64,000 nucleotides of DNA from PALSA-505 sp036267135 (GCA_036267135.1 DATAWQ010000026.1:3554-67553); one strand, 5' to 3'. Counted from the first letter of the stretch, positions 8,165 through 16,786 are shown. Notes: a model not told the origin generated them from the letters alone. Translations and numbers: made by a program.

Positions 8165-8817
8165 TGCGCATCGTCCTCGTCGGGCCTCCCGGTGCGGGCA
8201 AGGGGACACAGGCCCAGTTCATAGCGTCGCATCTGGCGATCCCGAAGATCTCGACAGGTGATATCTTCCGTGACAACGTCACCAAGGGCACGGCGCTGGG
8301 CCGCAAGGCGAGGTCCTACATGGAGCGCGGTGACCTCGTGCCCGACGAGGTGACCATCGCGATGGTGCGGGACCGGCTGAGCGAGGACGACGCGCAGCCC
8401 GGCTTCCTGCTCGACGGCTTCCCCAGGAACGTGCCGCAGGCCGAGACCCTGGAGAAGATGCTGTCGGAGTGGGAGACCAAGCTGGAGGTCGTGCTCGAAC
8501 TCGTCGTGGACGACGACGAGGTGGTGCGCAGGCTGTCGGGCCGCCGCACCTGCCACCGCTGCGGTCGCGTCTGGCACGTCCTGTTCGATCCCCCGGCCCG
8601 CAAAGACGCCTGTGACGACTGCCGCGGTGATCTGTTCCAGCGCGACGACGACCGTGAAGAGACGATCAGGCACCGCATCGAGGTCTACCAGGACCAGACG
8701 TCTCCCCTGGTCGCCTACTACGCCGACCAGGGCATCCTCCAGGGCATCGACGCCACCGGCCCGGTCGAAGAGGTAACCGACCGCGCCATGAGCGCACTGC
8801 GACGGTTTATTAGTTAA
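8164..8817 (+). CDS. adk: adenylate kinase
   Basis: Adenylate kinase converts ATP + AMP to 2 ADP. The 217-residue sequence has the P-loop GPPGAGKGTQ (residues 7-16), the AMP-binding DGFPRNVPQAE segment and a long LID domain. The LID carries the cysteines CHRC and CDDC, so this is the zinc-stabilised long form. The GTG start (8164) overlaps the secY stop. A strong bidirectional terminator follows within 20 bases, and the usual next gene, map, is displaced by an antiparallel transporter gene. Confidence 0.96.
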   Translation: MRIVLVGPPGAGKGTQAQFIASHLAIPKISTGDIFRDNVTKGTALGRKARSYMERGDLVPDEVTIAMVRDRLSEDDAQPGFLLDGFPRNVPQAETLEKMLSEWETKLEVVLELVVDDDEVVRRLSGRRTCHRCGRVWHVLFDPPARKDACDDCRGDLFQRDDDREETIRHRIEVYQDQTSPLVAYYADQGILQGIDATGPVEEVTDRAMSALRRFIS

Positions 8818-8835
8818 CACTCGGCTCCCAGACAG

Positions 8836-8872
8836 CACTGTGGCCGGCCCCCGTGAGGGGCCGGCCACAGTG
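8836..8872. terminator. bidirectional intrinsic terminator after adk
   Basis: A perfect 16-bp stem, CACTGTGGCCGGCCCC (8836-8851) with its complement at 8857-8872, closes a 5-base loop. It lies between the convergent genes adk (plus) and the binding-protein gene (minus). There is no clear T-run on either side, but GC-rich hairpins without U-tracts are usual in actinobacteria. A G-rich tract follows at 8874-8900. Confidence 0.85.
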
Positions 8873-8904
8873 TGTGGGGGGTAGGGGTGTGGGGGGTAGG
8901 GCGT

Positions 8905-10740
8905 CTACTTGGAGAAGTACCAGTACTCAGGCAGGAACGTGAGGTATGGGTTGAACGTGACCCCATGCAGGTTCTTCACGACCGGCTGGACCGAGTAGGC
9001 CGTCGGGAACCAGATGAAGGGCAACTGCTGCGCGGTGTACGTCGCATACTGATGGAACAGCGTCAGGCTGCTGTTGCTCTCCACCTCCGAGATGAGCCTG
9101 TCCTCCTCCGAACTCGAGTAACTGTCCGTGTTGGACGACGCGCCGGTTGCGAACAGCGGCTCGCCCGTTGGCTCGAAGCCGGGGCCGTTGTACGCCCAGC
9201 CACTGAGGTCGGACACCTCCCACTTCGTGCTCGTGTTGACAGCCGTACCGATCACGGTGTTGTACGACTCGCCGACCAGGCTGATCTGGATCCCGGCCTC
9301 CGCCGCGTCCGACTTGTACACCTCGACCTCCTGCTGCGCGGTCGAGATCCCTGTCACGTAGGACATCGTGAATTTCGCCTGGGTGCCCTTCGCGATCCCG
9401 GCGCCGCACTTGGCTGGCACCTGACAGGTCATGACTCCGCCCACCATCGCCCAGCCGTGGCTGGTCAGCAGGCTCTTCGCCTTCGCCACGCTGAACGGGT
9501 AGGGGCCCTGCCCACTATTGGCCGACTCGATGGCTGGCTCGAATTGGTTGACGGGCTCGGATGGAACCGGCCCGGTCGTCGGGTAGGCATAACCGCGGTA
9601 GAGCTTCTGCGAAATGCCCTCTTCGTCGTCCATGTATTGCAGCGCCTGCCTGAAGTAGAGCTGCCTGAACATCGGTCCGTCGGTCGGGTTCTTGAAGTTG
9701 ATGTCGAAGTAGTAGATCGCGAAGACGTAGGAGGGTTCCAGGTAGTAAGCAGAGCCGAGCGGGTTGGTGCTGGGCAGAACCGCGTTGGCAGACTTCTGCG
9801 GCAGGTCTTCGTAGGGGATGCCATTCGGCGACTGTGCGACATCGACCGTCCCGGTCCTGTACGCCGTGTACAAGGCCGAGTCGGTTGTGTACGTGAGGTA
9901 TTTCATCGCTGTCACGCGCGGCTTCGGGCTGCCCGAGTAGTGCTTGTTGGGCACGAAGGTGTCATTGCCGCCGATGCTGAACGTCGACAGCTTCCATGGG
10001 CCGTCCACCACGGACCACAGCGGGCTGCTTGCGTAGCTCGATGTGTTCTTGGCCTGCGCGGTAAGGAAGGTGTACACGCCCTTGCACTTGGCCGCGCTGG
10101 TGTTGCAGCCGCCGCTGCCCGGCTTGCCCCCGGCCGAGGTCACATCCCAGGCCAGCGGCATCGGCGTGATCTCGGCGAGCTGGTTGTACGTGAACCACGT
10201 CGAGGCGTACGCCCTGGTCAGGTGCAGCACGATCGTGTTGGCCGAGGTGACCTGGAACGAGGCCAGGTTGTCCGGCAGCGTGCCCGGCGTGTACCCGGCG
10301 TAGTTGTCCTTCTCTGCCTTCATCATGTTCAGCCAGAACGCGACGTCGGCCGCGTCGACGCTCTCACCGTCGGACCACTTCCAGCCCTTCATCGTGATCG
10401 TCACGGTCTTGCCGCCGTCGGAGTAGGCCGGGGCGTTCGCCGTCGACAAGGGGTAGTTGACCGAGGCCGAGTTGCCGTTGTTCCCGAACATGTACAGCGG
10501 CCGGTACATCAGCCACTCGAAATCCTGTGAGTTGGAAACGCTGTAGTTCGTGGCGGGTGTGAACGGCCAGATCCAGTTCGGTGTCTCCCCGGAGATCTGG
10601 CCCACGGTCACGGTTCCGCCGTTCGCCACCTTCGCACTCGAAGGGCTCGGACTGCTGCTCCCGCAGCCCGCGGCCACCAGGCTCGCGGCCGCCGCGACGG
10701 CGACCACGCCCCAGAGCTTCTTGCGCCGGCCTGCACCCAT
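8905..10740 (-). CDS. ABC transporter substrate-binding lipoprotein, family 5 (peptide/opine type)
   Basis: The 611-residue protein is an extracytoplasmic solute-binding lipoprotein of the OppA/DppA class. A basic start MGAGRRKKLWG, a hydrophobic segment and a lipobox ending LVAAGC give a lipidated Cys26, followed by a Ser/Pro linker. The body has family-5 features: an early YRPLYMFGNN-type strand, the KTVTITMKGWKWSDGESVDAADVAFWLNMM block and a late repeat of fold elements. ATG 10740 has an AAGGAG site 6 bases upstream; longer frames start further upstream without one. It lies antiparallel between adk and map, and no permease or ATPase genes are nearby. The ligand cannot be predicted. Confidence 0.9.
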   Translation of the reverse strand: MGAGRRKKLWGVVAVAAAASLVAAGCGSSSPSPSSAKVANGGTVTVGQISGETPNWIWPFTPATNYSVSNSQDFEWLMYRPLYMFGNNGNSASVNYPLSTANAPAYSDGGKTVTITMKGWKWSDGESVDAADVAFWLNMMKAEKDNYAGYTPGTLPDNLASFQVTSANTIVLHLTRAYASTWFTYNQLAEITPMPLAWDVTSAGGKPGSGGCNTSAAKCKGVYTFLTAQAKNTSSYASSPLWSVVDGPWKLSTFSIGGNDTFVPNKHYSGSPKPRVTAMKYLTYTTDSALYTAYRTGTVDVAQSPNGIPYEDLPQKSANAVLPSTNPLGSAYYLEPSYVFAIYYFDINFKNPTDGPMFRQLYFRQALQYMDDEEGISQKLYRGYAYPTTGPVPSEPVNQFEPAIESANSGQGPYPFSVAKAKSLLTSHGWAMVGGVMTCQVPAKCGAGIAKGTQAKFTMSYVTGISTAQQEVEVYKSDAAEAGIQISLVGESYNTVIGTAVNTSTKWEVSDLSGWAYNGPGFEPTGEPLFATGASSNTDSYSSSEEDRLISEVESNSSLTLFHQYATYTAQQLPFIWFPTAYSVQPVVKNLHGVTFNPYLTFLPEYWYFSK

Positions 10741-11083
10741 GTGCGCTCCTTGTCTCATTGCGTCCGGACGTACCAACATGTGCGCCGACCCAGCGGGAGG
10801 CACATGGCGACACCGTAACAACGCGAATGTGACGCAACGGGGGAGGAAAAGTTACGATCTGCCTACTATCCGTTGTTCTGGTCTTCGCTGTGCTGTCTTG
10901 CTTCTGCGCGGAGCCGGTGTCCTTCCCCGCGGGTCCGGCGTCGTCGTACGCGCGGGTAAGTTTGATAGCGGTGAGGCGGACGGACCGGTGGGTGCCGCGC
11001 GGCGGCATAGGCGGAGGCTTGTTCGCAATCGTGCCGGCCGTGGCAACGGGCCGGGCGTTGTGAACAGGTCTCGGGAGAGGCAG
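10741..11083. other. divergent intergenic region, no gene seen
   Basis: These 343 bases separate the start of the minus-strand binding-protein gene from the plus-strand map gene, so promoters for both must lie here. AT-richer candidates are TACGAT (10854-10859) and TACTAT (10864-10869) facing map. I could not assign -35 boxes with confidence. The in-frame extension of map through this region has poor codon usage and is unlikely to be translated. Confidence 0.5.
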
Positions 11084-11941
11084 ATGCGGATTAAGCGCGA
11101 ACCGGCGATCCAGATCAAGACGCGGGCGCAGCTCGACATCATGCGCGAGGCGGGCGTGCTGGTCGCGCAGACCCTGAGTGCCCTCGCCGCGGCGGCGAAC
11201 CCGGGAGTCACCACCGGGGACCTCGACCAGATCGCCGAGCGGCAGATCACCGGCGCGGGTGCCACGCCCTCGTTCAAGGGCTACCAGGGTTTTCCCGCCA
11301 CCATCTGCACGTCGGTGAACGAGGAGATCGTGCACGGCATCCCCAGCCCGGACAAGGTGCTGCGGGCAGGCGACGTGATCTCCATCGACTGCGGCGCGAT
11401 CGTCAGGGGCTGGCACGCCGACGCCGCGCTCACCGTCGGCGTCGGCGAAATCTCCGGCGACCGGCGCCGTCTGCTCGAGGCTTGTGAGGACGCGCTCTGG
11501 CAGGGGCTGGCCCAGGCGCACCCGGGCCGCAGGCTCAGCGACATCTCCCACGCCGTGGAGCGCAGCGCCCGGGCGTCGGGCCCGTACGGCATCGTGGAGG
11601 AGTACGTCGGCCACGGCATCGGCACCGAGATGCACATGGACCCGGCGGTGCCCAACTACGGCAGGCCGGGCCGCGGCCCAGTGCTCGAGGTCGGCATGGC
11701 GTTGGCTGTCGAGCCCATGCTGGTGCTCGGCAAACGGCAGACCCGCCAACTCCAGGACGGCTGGACCGTGATCAGCGCCGACGGCACCCCCGCCGCGCAC
11801 TTCGAGCACACCGTCGCCATCACCGCCGACGGCCCATGGGTGCTGACCGCGATGGACGGCGGGCAAAGCAGGCTTGCCGGGACGGCCGCTGCGGGTGCAC
11901 GCTCAGATCCGGTCACCCCCACCACAAACCTCCAACCCTGA
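11084..11941 (+). CDS. map: type I methionyl aminopeptidase
   Basis: Map removes the initiator methionine from nascent proteins. The 285-residue sequence has the pita-bread fold and all metal ligands: His in EEIVHGIPSP, the Asp pair in SIDCGAIVRGWHADAALTVG, His in GHGIGTEMH, and Glu in AVEPML and FEHTVAI. ATG 11084 is preceded by GGGAGAGG; GTG 11060 is a weaker alternative. The last dozen residues (PVTPTTNLQP) come from a tandem repeat that runs past the stop codon, so the C-terminus has been overwritten by repeat expansion. Confidence 0.94.
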   Translation: MRIKREPAIQIKTRAQLDIMREAGVLVAQTLSALAAAANPGVTTGDLDQIAERQITGAGATPSFKGYQGFPATICTSVNEEIVHGIPSPDKVLRAGDVISIDCGAIVRGWHADAALTVGVGEISGDRRRLLEACEDALWQGLAQAHPGRRLSDISHAVERSARASGPYGIVEEYVGHGIGTEMHMDPAVPNYGRPGRGPVLEVGMALAVEPMLVLGKRQTRQLQDGWTVISADGTPAAHFEHTVAITADGPWVLTAMDGGQSRLAGTAAAGARSDPVTPTTNLQP

Positions 11942-12013
11942 CCCCACCACATACCTCCAACCCTGACCCCACCACACCCCTCCAACCCTCACCCCACCAC
12001 ACCCCCCACCCTG
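11915..12013. repeat. tandem repeat, about four 25-bp units
   Basis: Units of the type ACCCCACCACA-N4-TCCAACCCTG occur at 11915-11940, 11941-11965, 11966-11990 and 11991-12013, the last one shortened. The first unit encodes the end of map and the rest fill the gap to the DUF1707 gene. The strand is extremely C-rich. Confidence 0.9.
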
Positions 12014-12025
12014 AAGGGAGTGGCG

Positions 12026-12742
12026 ATGCCGGGAGACGACCCGCAACTGCGGGCCTCCGACGACGACAGGGACCGGACGGCCTCGCTGCTGCGCGAACAC
12101 CACGCCGCGGGCCGTCTGACCGCTGAGGAGTTCCAGGAGCGGCTCGACGCTACCTTCGAGGCGAAGACGATCGGCCAACTCCAGGAACTGCTGGCCGATC
12201 TGCCGAGCATCGACCTGTACCACCTGCCCGAGCAGTCCATGCGCCGCGGCCAGCAGGCGACCGCCTCGGGAGAGCTGGCCCCCCAGCAGCACGGCAGGCT
12301 GTCACCGCACTGGCGGGGAGCCTGGGCGTCCTGGGCCTCGGTCAATCTTCTGCTGTTCGCGATTTGGCTGGTCACGGCGATCACCAGCCACAGTGCGTCG
12401 GGGCTGTGGTTCCTGTGGGTCGCCGTGCCCTGGGGTGCTGTCCTCATGGGCCGGTGGGTGTTCGGCCAGCACCCCGACGGCGGCCAGCACCCCGAGGGCG
12501 GCCAGGGGCCCGAGGGCGGCCAGGGGCCCGCCAGCATCCAGGGCAGCCCACCTCACCAGCAGGCGCAGGCCGAGCTCCTTGACGCGCAGCAGGACCACAT
12601 GCGGCAGGCCTTCGACGAGCACCGGCAGCGTCTCGATGACCATATGCGCCGCCACCAGGACCAGATGCAGCGCCGTCAGGAGCGGATGCAAGAGCAGATG
12701 CAGCGCCGTCAGGACCGGATGCGCCGCCCCGATGAGCCCTGA
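12026..12742 (+). CDS. DUF1707 and 2TM domain membrane protein with coiled-coil tail
   Basis: Residues 7-60 (LRASDDDRDRTASLLREHHAAGRLTAEEF with QERLDATFEAKTIGQLQELLADLP) match the DUF1707 (SHOCT-like) domain common in actinobacteria. Two membrane helices follow (WASVNLLLFAIWLVTAIT and GLWFLWVAVPWGAVLMG, about residues 105-145), resembling the 2TM domain. Then come Gly-Gln-Pro repeats (GGQHPEGGQGPEGGQ) and a Met/Gln/Arg-rich heptad-like tail (residues 190-235). ATG 12026 has an AAGGGAG site; a GTG at 12020 is in frame. The function is unknown. It interrupts the usual map-infA junction. Confidence 0.85.
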   Translation: MPGDDPQLRASDDDRDRTASLLREHHAAGRLTAEEFQERLDATFEAKTIGQLQELLADLPSIDLYHLPEQSMRRGQQATASGELAPQQHGRLSPHWRGAWASWASVNLLLFAIWLVTAITSHSASGLWFLWVAVPWGAVLMGRWVFGQHPDGGQHPEGGQGPEGGQGPASIQGSPPHQQAQAELLDAQQDHMRQAFDEHRQRLDDHMRRHQDQMQRRQERMQEQMQRRQDRMRRPDEP

Positions 12743-12769
12743 CCGGGAATACCAGACTGCCGGCTTCGG

Positions 12770-12799
12770 TTCGCATAGAGGCGGTGGGTCGCGTACACT
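12770..12799 (+). promoter_or_regulatory. candidate promoter of the infA-rpmJ-rpsM operon
   Basis: TTCGCA (12770-12775) and TACACT (12794-12799) are separated by 18 bases, a plausible vegetative promoter. It lies in the 319-base gap before infA, which otherwise holds no gene. The roughly 260-base leader contains a 10-bp hairpin at 12942-12966 (CTTGTGGCGC pairing GCGCCGCAAG) that could be regulatory. Confidence 0.5.
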
Positions 12800-13061
12800 T
12801 TCCATTCGGCCCGTGTGCTGTCGTTTTTTGCGCTGCCTGCTGAGCAAGCCCGGTGGCAGAGGACCTGCAGGGGCCACCCATCCGGGCGGGCGGACGCCGA
12901 TTGAGGCGGTTGCCTGGCACGGACGGGTCAGGGACGCGGCCCTTGTGGCGCTGTTGGCGCCGCAAGGCGGTCACCGGCCAAGCATCAAGCCAAGAACCGA
13001 ACTACCTGGCGGTTCCGCAAGCCCGCGGGCCCAGCCAGACCGATAGTGAAGCGCGGAGGAT

Positions 13062-13283
13062 ATGCCCAAGAAAGACGGCGCCATCGAAATCGAGGGCACG
13101 GTAGTCGAGTCGCTGCCGAATGCCTTTTTCCGTGTGGAGCTGGACAACGGGCACAAGGTGCTCGCTCACATCAGCGGGAAGATGCGGATGCACTACATCC
13201 GGATCCTTCCCGACGACCGGGTCGTCGTGGAGCTGAGCCCCTATGACCTGAGCCGTGGGCGAATCGTCTACAGGTACAAGTGA
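13062..13283 (+). CDS. infA: translation initiation factor IF-1
   Basis: IF-1 is a 73-residue OB-fold protein that occupies the ribosomal A site during initiation. The sequence MPKKDGAIEIEGTVVESLPNAFFRVELDNGHKVLAHISGKMR with ILPDDRVVVELSPYDLSRGRIVYRYK is close to the family consensus. The ATG at 13062 follows a GCGGAGGA ribosome-binding site. It leads the alpha operon, ahead of rpmJ and rpsM. Confidence 0.98.
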   Translation: MPKKDGAIEIEGTVVESLPNAFFRVELDNGHKVLAHISGKMRMHYIRILPDDRVVVELSPYDLSRGRIVYRYK

Positions 13284-13337
13284 CGGCAACCAGACAACGG
13301 GCGTGGCCGGGTCGGCCTTGCCCCAGGAGTGATAACC

Positions 13338-13451
13338 ATGAAGGTCAAGCCGAGCGTCAAGAAGATCTGCAACAAGTGCCGGATCATCCGCAGGCATGGC
13401 AAGGTCATGGTCATCTGCACGGATCCCAGGCACAAGCAGCGTCAGGGCTGA
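13338..13451 (+). CDS. rpmJ: 50S ribosomal protein L36
   Basis: A 37-residue protein starting MKVKPSVKKICNKCRIIRRH and ending HKQRQG, too short for most gene finders. It is the zinc-binding C+ form of L36, with CNKC, a third Cys in VICTD and a His in PRHKQ. The ATG at 13338 has CCAGGAG about 8 bases upstream. It lies between infA and rpsM as expected. Confidence 0.97.
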   Translation: MKVKPSVKKICNKCRIIRRHGKVMVICTDPRHKQRQG

Positions 13452-13501
13452 CAGCGCGGTAAGACGCCTGTAGCACAACACGAAGGAGTACGTGGCAACA
13501 G

Positions 13502-13882
13502 ATGGCTCGCCTTGTCGGCGTTGACCTCCCTAACGACAAGCGTGTGGAGATCGCGCTCACCTACATCTACGGCATCGGCCATACCCGGGCGCTCGCGACG
13601 CTGAGCGCCGCCGACGTCGACGCCGATCGCCGGGTCCACGACCTGACCGACGACGAACTCGTCCGTCTGCGTGACTGGATCGAGGCCACCTACCGGGTCG
13701 AAGGTGACCTGCGCCGCGAGGTACAGGCCGACATCCGCCGCAAGATCGAGATTGGCTGCTATCAGGGCATCCGGCATCGCCGCGGGCTCCCCGTGCACGG
13801 CCAGCGGACCCAGACCAACGCTCGCACCCGCAAGGGCAAGAAGCGCACGGTGGCCGGCAAGAAGAAGGTCGGCAAGAAGTAA
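13502..13882 (+). CDS. rpsM: 30S ribosomal protein S13
   Basis: S13 lies in the 30S head and forms an intersubunit bridge. The 126-residue sequence begins MARLVGVDLPNDKRVEIALTYIYGIG and has the H2TH-type region and the RHRRGLPVHGQRTQTNARTRKG segment. The Lys-rich tail (KKRTVAGKKKVGKK) contacts P-site tRNA. An AAGGAG site sits 16 bases upstream of ATG 13502. The neighbours rpmJ and rpsK are in standard order. Confidence 0.97.
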   Translation: MARLVGVDLPNDKRVEIALTYIYGIGHTRALATLSAADVDADRRVHDLTDDELVRLRDWIEATYRVEGDLRREVQADIRRKIEIGCYQGIRHRRGLPVHGQRTQTNARTRKGKKRTVAGKKKVGKK

Positions 13883-13941
13883 TCAAGCTGGTCCCGCGCG
13901 CCGGGGCCGATCACCTCACGAACAGGAAGTAGCAGGAGCAG

Positions 13942-14346
13942 ATGCCTCCGAGAAGTCGTCAGACCGCGGGCAAGAAGGTGCGCCGCAAGGAGCGGAAGAA
14001 CATCGCTCACGGGCACGCCCACATCAGGAGCACGTTCAACAACACAATCGTGTCCATCACCGACCCCACCGGCAACGTCATCGCCTGGGCGTCGTCGGGG
14101 CAGGTTGGTTTCAAGGGCTCCCGCAAGTCGACCCCATACGCCGCGCAGATGACGGCCGAGGCCGCCGCCCGCCGCGCCATCGAGCACGGCATGCGCAAGG
14201 TCGACGTCTTCGTCAAGGGCCCAGGCTCCGGCCGGGAGACGGCCATCCGTTCGCTGCAGGCGACCGGCCTTGAGGTGGGCACGATCCAGGACGTGACTCC
14301 GGTTCCGCACAATGGCTGCCGCCCGCCGAAGCGGCGCAGGGTCTGA
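13942..14346 (+). CDS. rpsK: 30S ribosomal protein S11
   Basis: S11 lies on the 30S platform and shapes the mRNA exit region. The 134-residue product shows HIRSTFNNTIVSITDPTGNVIAWASSG, GFKGSRKSTPYAAQMTAEAAARRA and the conserved end TPVPHNGCRPPKRRRV. The ATG at 13942 follows an AGGAGCAG motif. A 59-base gap separates it from rpsM. Confidence 0.97.
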   Translation: MPPRSRQTAGKKVRRKERKNIAHGHAHIRSTFNNTIVSITDPTGNVIAWASSGQVGFKGSRKSTPYAAQMTAEAAARRAIEHGMRKVDVFVKGPGSGRETAIRSLQATGLEVGTIQDVTPVPHNGCRPPKRRRV

Positions 14347-14360
14347 GGGGATAACGGCAG

Positions 14361-14987
14361 ATGGCTCGATACACCGGTGCGGACTGCAAGCACTGCAGGC
14401 GCGAAAAGACCAAGCTTTTCCTCAAGGGCGCCAAGTGCGACTCACCCAAGTGCCCCATTGAGATCCGGCCTTACCCGCCGGGCGAGCACGGCAGGAACCG
14501 GCCGCGGGAGAGCGACTACCTGGTCCAGGTCAGGGAGAAGCAGCGTACCAAGCGGATCTACGGCGTCCTGGAGCGCCAGTTCCGCAACTACTACGAGGAA
14601 GCCACGCGCCGGCGCGGCAAGACTGGTGAGAACCTGCTCCAGATCCTGGAGGGCCGCCTGGACAACGTGGTCTACCGGGCCGGCTTCGCCAAGAGCAGGG
14701 ACATGGCCCGCCAGTTGGTCGGCCACGGTCACGTCCTCGTCAACGGCAAGAAGGCTGACATTCCGTCATACCAGGTCAGCCACAACGACATCATCGACAT
14801 CCGCGGGAAGTCGCACGAGATGACCCCGTTCGTCGTCGCGCGCGCCGAGGCCGGGGAGCGTCAGATCCCGGCCTGGCTCGAGGTGATCCCGGACAAGATG
14901 CGCATCCTGGTGCACACCCTTCCGGTTCGTGCGCAGATCGACACCCAGGTCCAGGAACAGCTCATCGTCGAGTACTACTCCAAGTAA
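14361..14987 (+). CDS. rpsD: 30S ribosomal protein S4, zinc-binding form
   Basis: S4 starts 30S assembly by binding the 5' domain of 16S rRNA. The 208-residue sequence has an N-terminal zinc knuckle (Cys9, Cys12, Cys26, Cys31 in CKHC...CDSPKC), which makes it the C+ form, and an S4 RNA-binding domain around residues 95-160 (RLDNVVYRAGFAKSRDMARQLVGHGHVLVNGKKADIPSYQV). It precedes rpoA as usual. Confidence 0.97.
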   Translation: MARYTGADCKHCRREKTKLFLKGAKCDSPKCPIEIRPYPPGEHGRNRPRESDYLVQVREKQRTKRIYGVLERQFRNYYEEATRRRGKTGENLLQILEGRLDNVVYRAGFAKSRDMARQLVGHGHVLVNGKKADIPSYQVSHNDIIDIRGKSHEMTPFVVARAEAGERQIPAWLEVIPDKMRILVHTLPVRAQIDTQVQEQLIVEYYSK

Positions 14988-15065
14988 CAGCCTGTCTGGG
15001 CGGCGGCAGCCGCCCAGGAAGGATCGCGACTGTCAAATAGCGGGCGTCGCGGAAAGGAAACGCAC

Positions 15066-16082
15066 ATGCTCATCGCCCAGCGTCCCACCCTCACCGAAGA
15101 GCAGGTCGGGGAGTTCCGGTCCAGGTTCGTGATCGAGCCGCTCGAGCCGGGCTTCGGTTACACGATCGGTAACTCGCTCCGCCGTACGCTGCTGTCCTCC
15201 ATCCCCGGCGCGGCTGTCACCAGCATCAGGATCGAGGGTGTGCTGCACGAGTTCTCCACCGTCCCCGGGGTCAAGGAAGACGTCACCGACGTCATCCTGA
15301 ACCTGAAGGAACTGGTCGTCTCCTCCGAGCAGGACGAGCCCGTGGTGATGTACCTGCGCAAGCAGGGCCCCGGCGTGGTCACCGCCGCCGACATCGCCCC
15401 CCCGGCCGGTGTCGAGGTGCACAGTCCCGAGGCGCACATCGCCACCCTGAACGGCAAGGGCAAGCTGGAGATGGAGCTCACGGTCGAGCGTGGCCGTGGC
15501 TACGTCTCCGCCGCCCAGAACAAGCAGCCCGGCCAGGAGATCGGCCGGATTCCGATCGACTCGATCTACTCGCCGGTGCTCCGGGTCACCTACAAGGTCG
15601 AGGCCACCCGAGTCGAGCAGCGGACCGACTTCGACCGGCTGATCCTGGACGTCGAGACCAAGCCGTGCCTGCGCCCGCGGGACGCGGTCGCCAGCGCCGG
15701 CAAGACTCTGGTCGAGCTGTTCGGCCTGGCCAGGGAGCTCAACGTCGAGGCCGAGGGCATCGACATGGGCCCGTCGCCCACCGATGCCGCGCTGGCCGCC
15801 GATCTGGCCCTGCCCATCGAGGAGCTCAACCTCACCGTCCGTTCCTACAACTGCCTGAAGCGCGAGGGCATCCACTCGGTCGGCGAACTCGTCGCCCGCA
15901 GCGAGCAGGACCTGCTGGACATCCGCAACTTCGGCGCCAAGTCGATCGAGGAAGTCAAGCAGAAGCTGATCGACATGGGTCTCGCGCTCAAGGATTCCCC
16001 GCCAGGATTCGACCCGGGCAGCGCCGCGGACAGTTACGGCGCGGACGACGACGACAGCTACGTCGAGACCGAGCAGTACTGA
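15066..16082 (+). CDS. rpoA: DNA-directed RNA polymerase subunit alpha
   Basis: The alpha subunit nucleates RNA polymerase assembly and contacts upstream promoter DNA and regulators. The 338-residue protein has the N-terminal dimerisation domain (residues 1-235, with GFGYTIGNSLRRTLLSSIPGAAVTSIRIEG) and the helix-hairpin-helix C-terminal domain (about 248-315, NCLKREGIHSVGELVARSEQDLLDIRNFGAKSIEEVKQKL). The tail is acidic. ATG 15066 follows a GGAAAGGAAACG ribosome-binding site. Confidence 0.98.
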   Translation: MLIAQRPTLTEEQVGEFRSRFVIEPLEPGFGYTIGNSLRRTLLSSIPGAAVTSIRIEGVLHEFSTVPGVKEDVTDVILNLKELVVSSEQDEPVVMYLRKQGPGVVTAADIAPPAGVEVHSPEAHIATLNGKGKLEMELTVERGRGYVSAAQNKQPGQEIGRIPIDSIYSPVLRVTYKVEATRVEQRTDFDRLILDVETKPCLRPRDAVASAGKTLVELFGLARELNVEAEGIDMGPSPTDAALAADLALPIEELNLTVRSYNCLKREGIHSVGELVARSEQDLLDIRNFGAKSIEEVKQKLIDMGLALKDSPPGFDPGSAADSYGADDDDSYVETEQY

Positions 16083-16128
16083 CACCGGCTGACCCGACCC
16101 TGCCAGGTAGCAACCGAGGAGAGTTCCG

Positions 16129-16743
16129 ATGCCCACCCCCACGAAGGGGCCCCGGCTGGGGGGCAGTGCGGCCCACCAGCGGCACATCATGTCGAACCTG
16201 GCCACTGCCCTGTTCGAGCACGGCCGGATCACCACCACGCACGCCAAGGCGCGCAAGCTGCGCCCGGTGGCCGAGCGGCTGATCACCTTCGCCAAGCGCG
16301 GTGACATGCATGCCCGGCGCCAGGTGCTCACCGTGGTGCCCGACAAGGGTGTGGTGCACACGCTCTTCACCGAGATAGGGCCCGGATTCGCTACTCGGCA
16401 GGGTGGCTACACGCGGATCATCAAGATCGGCCCGCGCAAGGGCGACAACGCGCCGATGGCGGTGATCGAGCTGGTCCAGGAAGAAGTGGAGGACAAGCCG
16501 CGCCGCCGGATCCGGCGCCCGGCCCGTTCACAGGCCGCCGCCGCCCCTGCCTCCGCGACCGTGGCTGCAAGCGACACCGAGCCGGAGGAGACGGCCCCCG
16601 AGGTCAAGGACACGGCCGCGGCGGACACCGTCGGCGACACCGAGCCCGAATCGGTGGACGCCGAGGCGGATGAGCAGGCTCCCGCGGACGAGGTAGCGGA
16701 CGCCCCGGCCGACGCGGATGCCGGTGACGACAGCGAGTCCTGA
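16129..16743 (+). CDS. rplQ: 50S ribosomal protein L17 with long acidic tail
   Basis: L17 lies near the tunnel exit. The family domain occupies about residues 1-118 (MPTPTKGPRLGGSAAHQRHIMSNLATALFEHGRITTTHAKARKLRPVAERLIT). The remaining 85 residues form an Ala/Glu/Asp/Pro-rich, probably disordered tail, so the product (204 residues) is far longer than the 120-130 residues of typical L17. ATG 16129 has a GAGGAGAG site. Long tails of this kind are seen in other actinobacterial L17 proteins. Confidence 0.95.
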   Translation: MPTPTKGPRLGGSAAHQRHIMSNLATALFEHGRITTTHAKARKLRPVAERLITFAKRGDMHARRQVLTVVPDKGVVHTLFTEIGPGFATRQGGYTRIIKIGPRKGDNAPMAVIELVQEEVEDKPRRRIRRPARSQAAAAPASATVAASDTEPEETAPEVKDTAAADTVGDTEPESVDAEADEQAPADEVADAPADADAGDDSES

Positions 16744-16786
16744 CGCTCGCGCAGCTTCCCCCTGCCGCGCCCGGTAAGCGACGCTG

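Noticed and set aside
8872..10530. 552-codon plus-strand open frame opposite the binding-protein gene
   Set aside because: Antisense shadow. The minus-strand frame has a signal peptide, lipobox and family motifs; this one has none.
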